From the NCBI RefSeq assembly GCF_023283925.1, contig NZ_JAKIKX010000003.1, forward strand, positions 62,001 through 126,000: a DNA stretch of 64,000 nt, in the 5' to 3' direction. The number at the start of each line of letters is the position of its first letter. The first letter of the stretch is position 1. The DNA is from Shewanella marisflavi. GTDB lineage: Bacteria; Pseudomonadota; Gammaproteobacteria; Enterobacterales; Shewanellaceae. The translations under genes and the position numbers were made by a program. Below the pieces are notes generated by a model. That model was not told the origin of the DNA, did no database searches, and worked only from the letters and a program-made list of their open reading frames with translations. This document shows, piece after piece, positions 55,672 to 64,000 of this stretch.

Positions 55672-57429
55672 TTATGGATTATATAACTGTTCTATCATGG
55701 CACTGTTAAAAACTTGCCCCTTCTGAGATAAAGTCTCTTCAAGTGACTTATAAGTCATGTCTGTTAGTTTAAATGCTTGGTCTATATTTAAAACTTTATG
55801 TGAGTCGCAAACTAGGTTTATTATTTTTTGAATTATATGATCTAGGTAGTCGTGAATGTTTTCTATTAGCGATTCTATATAAGTTGGTGTTGTTCCGCTA
55901 TGTACAATCATATTTCTTGCACGATAAATCCTTCTTACTTGCCAACCAATTCTAGTAGAATGAGATTTTAACCCATTAGACATGTTTTGGGGAGATGAAT
56001 GTACGTGTTCAAGATAATTAAACCTATCTGTAAGTAAATGAAAGTCTTTGAATGAGCTTTTGAGTTCTTCACGTTTTTCTTCATGTTCAGGTAAGGATAA
56101 AAGTTTAGCAAGTTTTATCGTTTGGTTGTCTCCATCGATTTGTGATAATACCTTTTTTACTTTTGCTCTATCCCAGTGAAAAAGATCTCTTGTCAACCTT
56201 GCTACAAGTCGTTGGTAATAACCAAGATTTAAAAATGGTATTGTGCTTTTTATTATATGCTCGATATTTGATATGTCGTCATTATGGCTCGCTGGAATTA
56301 TTGACTCTAATGCAATCCATAAGTTTAGCATTTGATTTTCGGTAGAATCGCTTTTTAGAGCTAAAGAGTGTAACTCTGCGGCACGAGTAAAAATTTTAAA
56401 TGAATTTTTTTCTAAACCAAAGTCTGCAAGAAAACGATTTGCTTGCATTGCCGCTCTAGATGGTTTTTGGTCTATACATTTATGCATTGCGTTAGTTCGC
56501 AATCGTGAACGACTAATTTCTGAATCAGTATCGTTTATGATAAGGCAATCAGTCGTCCAGTTTAATTGCTTCTTGTGATGAAAAATTCCAAATATGGTGC
56601 TTAACATTTCAAGAGTTACTTCTGCTGTACTTTTGGCTGAAAAATTGTCTCTAGCTTTAACATCTGAAATGCAGACATACATTTCGCTATCGCTTTTATG
56701 AAATCTATGGTTGGTTGTGTTTATTTTTAACTCATCAATGTCATTTGCTAAAATTATATCAAATTTCTTGAGTGAGTCTCTGTATAATTCAATATCATTA
56801 CTTGATTTGAAAATTAGTCTATATGACTTTGCTTTCTTGCAAAATATCTGAATGAAGTCAGATATTGCATTGTTTCCATGAATCCTGTTTTTTTCGTAAT
56901 GAAAGAATTTCTTTGTGGTTTCTGATATGTACTCTGTGCTGTATCCTAAATTTAATAGTGTTGTTGAGTATGTTCTTGCTAGAGACCGTATTCTAGAAAA
57001 GTCTTCCTTGCCTTCAATAGCTTGAGTTAATAATTCTTCATTCTTTCTTTTGTAATTTTTCAAGTTTATCTGACGCAGTATTAGTTCTATTACTGTCTTT
57101 TTGTCTTCAGGTGCGCTCTTTGGGTCGCGCAAAATTGAATTAACTTGTTTTAGTTTTATCGATAAAAGTGATTGAGCTACTTCATCTTTAGATAGGTTGT
57201 CACAAAGCTCATCTATTACATGCTTTAAATTTGGTACTTTAATAGTTCCCTTATTTATTTCGTCCAGAACATCAAGTGCTTCCTCGCATAATAAGCTTGA
57301 ATTCATTGATGATGGCTTGTATGTATCGAGAGAAAAGTCAAAGAAAAGCTCATCAAATAATTGAGCGAAAAATAATAGGTTTTTGCTGTTTTCAACATCA
57401 TCCCATTTTTCAGTATTTCTGTATTTCAT
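55672..57429 (-). CDS. HEPN-domain protein (Apea-like), candidate RNA-targeting defence/toxin gene
   Basis: A 585-residue soluble protein, much richer in A+T than its neighbours and rich in Lys, Asn, Ile and Ser. The C-terminal part contains LWIALESIIPASHND (from residue 370) and RRIYRARNMIVHSGTTPTYI, with the HEPN motif R505-N-M-I-V-H510 (RNxxxH). This combination resembles Apea-like HEPN domains. Family knowledge: HEPN proteins are commonly metal-independent RNases in toxin and anti-phage systems. Residues 1-340 are helical and not recognised; they may sense or inhibit. The gene is alone, with AGGGAAAG before its ATG, and is flanked by inverted repeat copies 3 and 4. Function is inference. 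Confidence 0.72.
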   Translation of the reverse strand: MKYRNTEKWDDVENSKNLLFFAQLFDELFFDFSLDTYKPSSMNSSLLCEEALDVLDEINKGTIKVPNLKHVIDELCDNLSKDEVAQSLLSIKLKQVNSILRDPKSAPEDKKTVIELILRQINLKNYKRKNEELLTQAIEGKEDFSRIRSLARTYSTTLLNLGYSTEYISETTKKFFHYEKNRIHGNNAISDFIQIFCKKAKSYRLIFKSSNDIELYRDSLKKFDIILANDIDELKINTTNHRFHKSDSEMYVCISDVKARDNFSAKSTAEVTLEMLSTIFGIFHHKKQLNWTTDCLIINDTDSEISRSRLRTNAMHKCIDQKPSRAAMQANRFLADFGLEKNSFKIFTRAAELHSLALKSDSTENQMLNLWIALESIIPASHNDDISNIEHIIKSTIPFLNLGYYQRLVARLTRDLFHWDRAKVKKVLSQIDGDNQTIKLAKLLSLPEHEEKREELKSSFKDFHLLTDRFNYLEHVHSSPQNMSNGLKSHSTRIGWQVRRIYRARNMIVHSGTTPTYIESLIENIHDYLDHIIQKIINLVCDSHKVLNIDQAFKLTDMTYKSLEETLSQKGQVFNSAMIEQLYNP

Positions 57430-57520
57430 AGGCTTTCCCTATTACAGCACTAATGATGAAAGAACGAATGCTTAATGTTGATTAATAACTAATACAACTA
57501 GCATGCGAAATTATGGTTAT

Positions 57521-57547
57521 ATTATATAAGTTTATATTTTATAACAA
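57521..57547 (-). promoter_or_regulatory. Candidate promoter of the HEPN gene
   Basis: On the minus strand, TTGTTA (57542-57547) and TATAAT (57521-57526) are separated by 15 bases, about 95 bases before the start codon, in very AT-rich DNA. The short spacer lowers confidence. Confidence 0.4.
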
Positions 57548-57626
57548 TATTTTTGTAGGTTTCTTTTTGAATTTTGGGTATTTGGAGTTAGTGAGATGAT
57601 GACTAGGACGAGCAACATTATATTGA

Positions 57627-57792
57627 GTCAAATCGAAGAGGCGTTGGATACCTGGTGTAGATACGCCGGTGAGCTTCCGAAACAGGGATGTTTCGGCAGA
57701 GCCTAAAGGGATTTATTCACGGCGTCTCACAGGCGTATCTGCACAACCCCCGCCGGGCAGGCGTTAGATAAAATTGAAGGTGCGACCTTCAA
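57627..57792 (-). repeat. Structured dispersed element, copy 4 (inverted)
   Basis: About 166 bp, opposite in orientation to copies 1-3. Read on the minus strand it has the palindrome TTGAAGGT-CGC-ACCTTCAA, ATCTAACGCCTGCCCGGCGG, a closing stem (57727-57744 with 57655-57672, 16 of 18), hairpins TAAA-TCCC-TTTA and CCGAAACA-TCCC-TGTTTCGG, and the right end TATCCAACGCCTCTTCGATT. With copy 3 it brackets the HEPN gene. Confidence 0.88.
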
Positions 57793-57908
57793 GCATACTC
57801 CCAAAGATTGATTTCGGTAGTGGTTACACTCATTAACCTAGTCACCAGAAGACTGTATGAAATCCATCAAAACCCAACAAACCTGACACCTTAAAAACCA
57901 AACTCGAT

Positions 57909-57932
57909 AAAAACTGAGTTCCCAGTTTTTTT
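57909..57932 (+). terminator. Terminator-like hairpin before cydDC
   Basis: AAAAACTG / CAGTTTTT stem with AGTTCC loop and extra T. No gene on the plus strand precedes it closely, so it may be a remnant or act on read-through. Confidence 0.45.
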
Positions 57933-57944
57933 GATCTAGCTCAA
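57931..57944 (+). promoter_or_regulatory. FNR/EtrA-like box upstream of cydDC
   Basis: TTGATCTAGCTCAA matches TTGAT-N4-ATCAA in 9 of 10 defined positions and lies 109 bases before cydD. E. coli cydDC is oxygen- and nitrate-regulated; use of this site here is inference. Confidence 0.55.
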
Positions 57945-58053
57945 TTTTTGTGAGCCTACTAACAATTCCCCACCCACTGGTTTATTCCTGTGCGATTGCC
58001 TGCGATACTCTTCTATCGAACTTAGTATCCTGCCTGATAACGCGCGGAGCTCA

Positions 58054-59817
58054 ATGGATAAAACCCTCGAAAAAGTCCTCGGCCGCTGGCTTAAACAGCA
58101 AAAATCGGCCTGTGGCGCCTATCTTAATTTAACTGTCCTGTTTGGCGTGCTCACCGGCTTTGCTCTGGTGGCCCAGGCCTATCTGCTGGCAACCATGCTT
58201 CACGGTTTGATCATCGAAAACCTGCCGCGGGAAGCCTTTACTAGCGAGTTTATCGCCCTGATTGCGGTGATAGTGCTGCGAGCGGCGCTGGCCTACGGGC
58301 GTGAGCGCATCAGCTTCAAGGCGGGCATGTTGCTGCGCAGCCGTATTCGTCAGACTGTACTGGATAAGCTGGTGGAGCTGGGACCTGTGTTTATCAAGGG
58401 GCGTCCGGCGGGGAGCTGGGCCAGTATCGTGCTGGAGCAGGTGGAAGATCTCCATGATTTCTATGCTAAATATCTGCCGCAGATGATGCTGGCGGGCTTC
58501 ATTCCCCTGACCATATTGGCCGTGGTATTTCCCATCAACTGGGCGGCTGGGATCATCCTGCTGGCGACCGCACCGTTGATCCCTCTGTTTATGATCTTGG
58601 TGGGCATGGGCGCCGCCGATGCTAACCGTAAAAACTTCGGCGCTTTGTCGCGCCTCAGCGGCCACTTCATGGATAGGCTGAGGGGGCTAGGCACGCTTCG
58701 TCTGTTCCATGCAGGGGCAAGGGAGCAGCAGGCGATCGAGAATGCCTCGGAGGAGTTTCGTAGCCGCACCATGGCGGTGCTGCGCATGGCGTTTCTCAGC
58801 TCGGCGGTACTGGAGTTTTTCGCCGCCGTTTCTATCGCCGTGCTGGCCGTCTATTTCGGTTTTAGCTTTTTAGACCATCTCGATTTTGGTCATTATGGTG
58901 CTGGCCTAACCCTGTTTATCGGTCTGTTCGTACTGATTTTGGCCCCTGAGTTTTATCAGCCACTGCGTGACATGGGCACTCACTATCATGCCAAGGCCCA
59001 AGCCATAGGCGCCGCCGAGGCATTGATGGAGCTGCTTAATCACCAAGGGGATGAGGCTGTTGATGCGCAGCGAACGACCTTTGCCAGTGAAACTCCTCTG
59101 AGCATTAAGCTGCAAGGGGCCGAGGTGTTAAGCCCGGACGGCCAGGTGTTGCTGGGGCCGATAACGGCTGAGATCTCCAGCGGCGAGCAGGTTGCCATCG
59201 TCGGGCCGAGCGGGGCGGGTAAGACCAGCCTGCTCAACATGCTATTGGGCTTCTTATCTTATCGCGGCAGTGTCCTGGTCAATGGCGAAGAGCTGAGCAG
59301 CTTAGGCAGGGCGAGCTATCGTCGTTACCTTGCCTGGCTGGGACAGGAGCCGCAGCTGTTTCACGGCACCATTGGCGACAACGTCGCCATGGGCAAGACG
59401 ATGACGGATGAAGCCATCTATAAGTTGCTGGACAGTGCCCGTATCGGCGATTTTGTAAGGGCGCAGCCAGAGGGGCTATCTCACCCCATAGGGGAGCAGA
59501 GCGCCGGGGTTTCAGTGGGTCAGGCGCAGCGTCTGTGTCTGGCAAGGGCGCTTGGGCAGTCGGCCAAGCTGTTTGTGCTCGACGAGCCGACCGCTAGCTT
59601 AGATAGCCATAGCGAGGCGGCGGTAATGCAGGCACTGACTGATGCGCGTCTCGGTGCCACTAGCCTGCTGGTGACCCATCGTCTGGATGCCTTGGTTGAG
59701 ATGGATAAGATCTGGGTGCTCGATGGCGGCAAGCTGGTGCAACAGGGGGATTATCACACCCTGATGGCCGAGCCCGGGCTGTTTAGCGACCTGTGTCATC
59801 GACAGGAGGAGGCGTAA
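58054..59817 (+). CDS. cydD: Thiol reductant ABC exporter subunit CydD
   Basis: A 587-residue half-transporter. Six membrane helices lie in residues 20-320. The ATPase domain has Walker A GPSGAGKTS, the signature region SVGQAQRLCLARAL (variant VGQ for SGG/SGQ) and Walker B LFVLDEPTASLD. With CydC it exports glutathione and cysteine to the periplasm and is needed to assemble cytochrome bd oxidase. GGAG stands before the ATG. Its stop overlaps the cydC start by one base. Confidence 0.93.
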   Translation: MDKTLEKVLGRWLKQQKSACGAYLNLTVLFGVLTGFALVAQAYLLATMLHGLIIENLPREAFTSEFIALIAVIVLRAALAYGRERISFKAGMLLRSRIRQTVLDKLVELGPVFIKGRPAGSWASIVLEQVEDLHDFYAKYLPQMMLAGFIPLTILAVVFPINWAAGIILLATAPLIPLFMILVGMGAADANRKNFGALSRLSGHFMDRLRGLGTLRLFHAGAREQQAIENASEEFRSRTMAVLRMAFLSSAVLEFFAAVSIAVLAVYFGFSFLDHLDFGHYGAGLTLFIGLFVLILAPEFYQPLRDMGTHYHAKAQAIGAAEALMELLNHQGDEAVDAQRTTFASETPLSIKLQGAEVLSPDGQVLLGPITAEISSGEQVAIVGPSGAGKTSLLNMLLGFLSYRGSVLVNGEELSSLGRASYRRYLAWLGQEPQLFHGTIGDNVAMGKTMTDEAIYKLLDSARIGDFVRAQPEGLSHPIGEQSAGVSVGQAQRLCLARALGQSAKLFVLDEPTASLDSHSEAAVMQALTDARLGATSLLVTHRLDALVEMDKIWVLDGGKLVQQGDYHTLMAEPGLFSDLCHRQEEA

Positions 59818-61592
59818 TGAAACATCTGGTGCCTTTTATCAAGCTGTTTAAGCGCCAGTGGCTGATGATGCTGGTGGGACTACTGCTAAGCGTGACGACC
59901 CTGATGGCGGGTATTGGCCTCTTGTCTCTGTCGGGCTGGTTCCTGTCGGCTACCGCTGTTGCGGGACTGAGTGTGGCGACCGCTCAGGCCTTTAACTATT
60001 TCACGCCGGCCGGTGGGGTGCGTTTTCTCTCTATTGCCCGCACCGCCAGCCGCTATGGTGAGCGTTTGGCGACCCATGAGGCCACCTTCCGTCTGCTGAC
60101 TGAGCTGCGAACCTGGGCCTGGGGCAAGCTGATGCCATTGAGCGCCAAAGATCTTAGCCATCTGCGCGGTGGCGATCTGCTCAATCGTCTGGTGGCGGAT
60201 ATCGACACCCTAGATCATCTCTACCTGCGGCTGATAACGCCGCTGCTGGCCTCGCTACTGATGATTGCCGCCCTGTATGGTTTTCTTTCCTGGTTCGATA
60301 GTGAGCTGGCGCTGACCCTGTGTAGCGTGCTGCTGACCCTGTGGTTTTTGTTGCCGCTGGTCTTCTATCGCCTGGGTCACAGACCGGGAATTGCCCAATT
60401 GGAGAACCGACGTCAGTATCGGGTGCTGCTGCTGGAATACTTGCAAGGTCAGGCGGAGCTGACCCTGTTTGGCGCCGAAAAGCGCTTTAGGGCCGAGCTG
60501 GATGACGCCCAGGTCAAGCTGTTTGCCAGCCAGTCCACCATGACGGCGGTGACAGCCCTGAGTCAGGCGTTATTGATCCTAAGCCATGGCCTGGCGTTGG
60601 TATTGATCTGTTATCTCGCCGCCGATGGCGTGGGGGATAAAGTACCGCCCGGGCCGCTGTTGGCTATGGTGGTGTTTATGACCCTGGCCTGTATCGAGAT
60701 GTTGATGCCGCTAGCGGGCGCGTTTCAACACCTGTCGGCCTGCGTGCAGGCAGCCGAGCGGGTAAGCGATATTACCGAGCGTCGCCCCAGCATTGGCTAT
60801 GGTGACGTGGTCAGCCTGTCGGCGAGTCGCGGCGCACTGTCGATTGCGGATGTGCGTTTTGGTTATCAGCCGGGCCAGAAGGTGCTTGATGCACTGAGCC
60901 TTGAGGTGAAACCGGGCGAGAAGGTAGCCCTGCTAGGGCAAACCGGCTGCGGTAAGTCGAGCCTGCTATCGCTTATCACCCGGGAGTGGACGCCCGAGTC
61001 GGGCACTCTCTTACTCGATGGCCGACCCATTGAGGCCTACAGCGAGCAGGCGCTGCGCCGCGCCATGACGGTCGTGAGTCAGCGTATCTATCTGTTTGCG
61101 GGTACCTTGCGCGATAACCTCACCCTGGCGCAGTTTGAGCAGGCGAGCGAGGGCAGCCGCGCCGAGCGTAAGGCCTGGCGTGAGGCTAACGATGCCAAGT
61201 TAATTGAGGTGTTAGAGCGTGTCGGTCTGGGAACATTAACCCAAGGCGACAAGCCGCTGGATAACTGGATAGGCGAGGGCGGTAGGCAGCTCTCAGGCGG
61301 CGAACGTCGCCGTATCGGGGTCGCCAGGGCACTGCTACGCGATGCGCCGCTGTTGCTGCTCGACGAGCCGACCGAAGGGCTGGATCAACGCACCGAGCGG
61401 GAGATCATGGCGCTGCTACTCGATTTTGCCAAGGATAAGACCATGGTGATGATTAGCCATCGTCTGACGGCCATGGAGAAGATGGACTGTATCCACCTGA
61501 TGGAAGCGGGCAAGATCCGCATTAGCGGCAATCATCAAACGCTGCTGGCCCAGGATGCCCATTATGCCAGCCTGAATCGGGTATTGAGTTAG
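59817..61592 (+). CDS. cydC: Thiol reductant ABC exporter subunit CydC
   Basis: A 591-residue partner half-transporter. The ATG at 59817 follows GGAGG and overlaps the cydD stop (TAATG). Membrane helices occupy about 15-310, with the typical start LLSLSGWFLSATAVAGLSVA. The ATPase domain has GQTGCGKSSLLSL, QLSGGERRRIGVARALL and LLLLDEPTEGLD. Length and the order cydD-cydC match the family. Confidence 0.94.
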   Translation: MKHLVPFIKLFKRQWLMMLVGLLLSVTTLMAGIGLLSLSGWFLSATAVAGLSVATAQAFNYFTPAGGVRFLSIARTASRYGERLATHEATFRLLTELRTWAWGKLMPLSAKDLSHLRGGDLLNRLVADIDTLDHLYLRLITPLLASLLMIAALYGFLSWFDSELALTLCSVLLTLWFLLPLVFYRLGHRPGIAQLENRRQYRVLLLEYLQGQAELTLFGAEKRFRAELDDAQVKLFASQSTMTAVTALSQALLILSHGLALVLICYLAADGVGDKVPPGPLLAMVVFMTLACIEMLMPLAGAFQHLSACVQAAERVSDITERRPSIGYGDVVSLSASRGALSIADVRFGYQPGQKVLDALSLEVKPGEKVALLGQTGCGKSSLLSLITREWTPESGTLLLDGRPIEAYSEQALRRAMTVVSQRIYLFAGTLRDNLTLAQFEQASEGSRAERKAWREANDAKLIEVLERVGLGTLTQGDKPLDNWIGEGGRQLSGGERRRIGVARALLRDAPLLLLDEPTEGLDQRTEREIMALLLDFAKDKTMVMISHRLTAMEKMDCIHLMEAGKIRISGNHQTLLAQDAHYASLNRVLS

Positions 61593-61643
61593 GCGTCTGC
61601 TTAGTCCTTATCCTTAGTTCTTTTAGCCCTTGTGATGGGTAAT

Positions 61644-61675
61644 AAAAAAGCCAGTGGTTGTCCACTGGCTTTTTT
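61644..61675. terminator. Bidirectional terminator between cydC and putA
   Basis: AGCCAGTGG / CCACTGGCT stem with TTGT loop, A6 to the left and T6 to the right. It serves both converging genes. Confidence 0.9.
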
Positions 61676-61710
61676 GTTTGTCGCTTAACGAGAGCGCTTA
61701 GCGAGCGAGA

Positions 61711-64000
61711 TTAATCCTCGCTGTCACCCAGAGAAAGCAGGGTCGCGTTACCGCCGATGGCGGTGATGTTGTTGGTGCGCGTCTTCTCGGTCACGAAACG
61801 GCTCAGGTAGTGTGGACCACCCGCCTTAGGACCTGTGCCCGACAGGCCTTGGCCGCCGAATGGCTGTACGCCAACCACAGCGCCGATCTGGTTACGGTTG
61901 ATGTAGACGTTACCCACATTCACCTTGTCGGCCACTTCCAGGGCGTGACCCTCGTTACGGCTGTGAATGCCCAGGGTCAGACCGAAACCGGTAGAGTTGA
62001 TCTCGTCGATCACCTTAGGCAAGTCGGCCGCCTTGTAGCGGATCACGTGTAGGATAGGCCCGAAGTGTTCTTTTTCAAGCACCTTGATAGAGTCGATCTC
62101 GACCGCAGTCGGTGCCACGAAATGACCATTTTCGGTACCCGCTGGCAGCTCCAGCTGGTTGATCAGACGACCCACCTGCTTGATATGGTCGATGTGCGCG
62201 TTCAGGTTCGCCTTGGCTGTCGCATCGATCACTGGGCCTACATCTGTCTTCACTGAGTTTGGATTGCCTATGGTCAGTTCGTCCATGGCGCCCTTCATCA
62301 CGTCGATCACGCGCTCGGCGATATCTTCCTGTAGATAGAGCACACGCAGGGCTGAACAACGTTGACCGGCGCTAGTGAACGAAGAGGAGATCACATCGTT
62401 AACCACCTGCTCAGGCTGTGACGTTGAGTCCACTACCATGGCATTTTGACCACCCGTTTCGGCGATCAGTGGGATGATGGCACCGTCGCGCTGAGCCAGT
62501 GTCAGGTTGATGCGCTTAGCGGTCACGGTCGAGCCGGTAAAGCAGACGCCGCCTATACGCTCATCGGCGGTGATGGCCGCGCCGACGGTAGCACCAGTTC
62601 CTGGCAGGAACTGCAGGGCTTCTTTCGGAATACCGGCTTCATGGGCCAGCTGCACCGCACGGTAACCCACGATAGAGGTTTGCTCGGCAGGCTTAGCAAC
62701 CACAGTGTTACCTGCCGCTAGCGCCGCTGCGACTTGACCTAGGAAGATCGCCAGTGGGAAGTTCCACGGGCTGATACAGACGAATACGCCGCGACCTTGC
62801 AAGAACAGCTCGTTCAGCTCACCCGTTGGGCCAGGCAGTAGTTCAGGCTTGCCCATCATCTTCTTGGCTTGTACCGCGTAGTAGCGACAGAAGTCCACCG
62901 CTTCGCGCACCTCATCGATGCCGTCTTGAATGCTCTTACCCGCTTCACGGGTACAGAGGGCGATCAGCTCTTCGCGGTTCTCTTCTAATAGATCTGCCAG
63001 CTTTTGCAGGGCATTGGCGCGCACTTCAACCGGAGTTGAGCACCAGCTGCCGAAGGCGTTGTGAGCGCTGGCCAGGGCCTGCTCTACCGCCTGATTGTTG
63101 GCGAAGGCAACCTTGCCGACGATCTGTGTGGTGTCGTAAGGGCTCTTCACCTCAATGGTGTCACCGCTGAGGGTTTCGCCATTGACGATTGGGCCGGCAG
63201 ACCACTGTTGATCTTTAAACTTATCCAGTGCGGCGAAGAAAGGCTCAGATTCTGAGATGATGTTCATGTTGATTCCCTTGGAGTTTTTACGCTCGGCGCC
63301 GAAGATGTCGATGGGCTGAACGATTTTATTGTTGGCTAGGGTTTTATAGCTTTGTAGGGTCGTCAATGGATGGACAACCAAAGATTCGATCGGTGTCTTA
63401 GGGTCGACCAGCTTGTGCACGAACGAGGTGTTGGCGCCGTTTTCTAGCAGGCGACGTACCAGGTAGGGCAGCAGATCTTTATGGGCACCCACAGGGGCGT
63501 AAATACGTACCGTGCTCACGCCGCTCTCGGCCAGCAGGGTGTCATATAACTCTTCGCCCATGCCGTGTAGGCGCTGGAACTCATACAGACGATCGCCGGC
63601 CATGTCGGTAATGGCGGCCACAGTCTGGGCGTTGTGGCTGGCAAACTGCGGATAGATGGCGCCGCGGGTGGCGTCAGACAGCAGGTAGCGCGCACAGGCC
63701 AGGTAGGACACGTCAGTGCCTGCTTTGCGGGTAAACAGCGGGTAGCCGCCTTCACCAGCTACCTGAGCCCATTTCAGCTCGCTATCCCAGTAGGCACCTT
63801 TCACCAGGCGTACAGGGATCTCATCGCCCTGATCTTTAGCCAAGCGGGTGAGCCAGCACAGCACAGGCAGGGCACGCTTAGAGTAAGCCTGCACCACTAT
63901 GCCAAGCAGACCCCAGCCCTTGGCTGTTTCTGAGTTATAAAGCTTCTGGAAGAGTTTCAGTGATAGTTCGAGACGGTCAACCTCTTCGGCATCGATAGAG
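61711..64000 (-). CDS. putA: Bifunctional proline dehydrogenase / P5C dehydrogenase PutA, 3' part (5' end outside window)
   Basis: The frame stays open to the window edge, so this is the C-terminal about 763 residues. Proline dehydrogenase remnants include GVVQAYSKRALPVLCWL-type sequence (written GIVVQAYSKR here), RLVKGAYWDSELKWAQ and YAPVGAHKDLLPYLVRRLLE. The aldehyde dehydrogenase domain has SPWNFPLAIFLGQ, the general base in IAETGGQNAMVVD, and the catalytic Cys in SAGQRCSALRVLYL. It oxidises proline to glutamate and passes electrons to quinone. The C-terminus ends soon after the P5C dehydrogenase domain. Confidence 0.95.
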   Translation of the reverse strand, partial: SIDAEEVDRLELSLKLFQKLYNSETAKGWGLLGIVVQAYSKRALPVLCWLTRLAKDQGDEIPVRLVKGAYWDSELKWAQVAGEGGYPLFTRKAGTDVSYLACARYLLSDATRGAIYPQFASHNAQTVAAITDMAGDRLYEFQRLHGMGEELYDTLLAESGVSTVRIYAPVGAHKDLLPYLVRRLLENGANTSFVHKLVDPKTPIESLVVHPLTTLQSYKTLANNKIVQPIDIFGAERKNSKGINMNIISESEPFFAALDKFKDQQWSAGPIVNGETLSGDTIEVKSPYDTTQIVGKVAFANNQAVEQALASAHNAFGSWCSTPVEVRANALQKLADLLEENREELIALCTREAGKSIQDGIDEVREAVDFCRYYAVQAKKMMGKPELLPGPTGELNELFLQGRGVFVCISPWNFPLAIFLGQVAAALAAGNTVVAKPAEQTSIVGYRAVQLAHEAGIPKEALQFLPGTGATVGAAITADERIGGVCFTGSTVTAKRINLTLAQRDGAIIPLIAETGGQNAMVVDSTSQPEQVVNDVISSSFTSAGQRCSALRVLYLQEDIAERVIDVMKGAMDELTIGNPNSVKTDVGPVIDATAKANLNAHIDHIKQVGRLINQLELPAGTENGHFVAPTAVEIDSIKVLEKEHFGPILHVIRYKAADLPKVIDEINSTGFGLTLGIHSRNEGHALEVADKVNVGNVYINRNQIGAVVGVQPFGGQGLSGTGPKAGGPHYLSRFVTEKTRTNNITAIGGNATLLSLGDSED

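Overview
The window looks like a chromosomal segment of a marine gammaproteobacterium of the genus Shewanella. This is inferred from gene order and protein character, not from a database search. The signs are the block nnrED(yjeF)-tsaE-amiB-mutL-miaA-hfq-hflX-hflK-hflC followed directly by petABC and sspAB, an arginine succinyltransferase block (astC-astA-astD without astB or astE), a crp-prkB-yheU-yheT-yheS-yheV neighbourhood, and a thiosulfate/polysulfide reductase operon beside a sensor pair resembling Shewanella ThsSR.

Layout. 1-3.7 kb: end of an acyl-CoA ligase, two tandem enoyl-CoA hydratases and an exported serine hydrolase, probably one acyl-CoA catabolic unit. 4.2-15.1 kb: a helical orphan protein, then the conserved metabolite-repair, tRNA-modification, cell-wall, mismatch-repair, Hfq and HflKC block. 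15.3-19.1 kb: petABC (cytochrome bc1) and sspAB. 19.3-23.8 kb: a PabA-type amidotransferase, a lipoprotein S9 peptidase and an HDOD protein. 24.3-29.1 kb: astC, astA, astD and a DUF1338 enzyme, with an ArgR-like box upstream. 29.2-32.4 kb on the minus strand: a two-component pair, a PepSY protein and crp. 32.8-41.6 kb: a Sel1 protein and the prkB-yheU-yheT-yheS-yheV block, interrupted by a Tat-exported small subunit and a GMC dehydrogenase. 41.9-48.6 kb: a POT-like transporter, dbpA, two copies of a structured repeat, a GFA-family protein, rhlE and a DUF3622 gene. 48.7-55.4 kb: psr/phsABC with a ThsR/ThsS-like pair. 55.4-57.8 kb: an AT-rich HEPN-domain gene bracketed by inverted copies of the same repeat. 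58.1-64 kb: cydDC and the 3' part of putA.

The segment is mostly conserved core genome. Respiration is the main theme: bc1 complex, assembly of bd oxidase by CydDC with an FNR-like box upstream, anaerobic thiosulfate reduction, and Crp. Amino-acid catabolism (ast, putA) feeds it.

The accessory signal is at 45.0-45.9 kb and 55.4-57.8 kb. Four copies of a 145-240 bp non-coding element share conserved ends and carry hairpins whose arms differ in sequence but stay complementary around constant TCCN loops. Two inverted copies flank the lone HEPN (RNxxxH) gene, a plausible RNA-targeting defence or toxin gene. This pair is the best candidate for something undescribed in the window.
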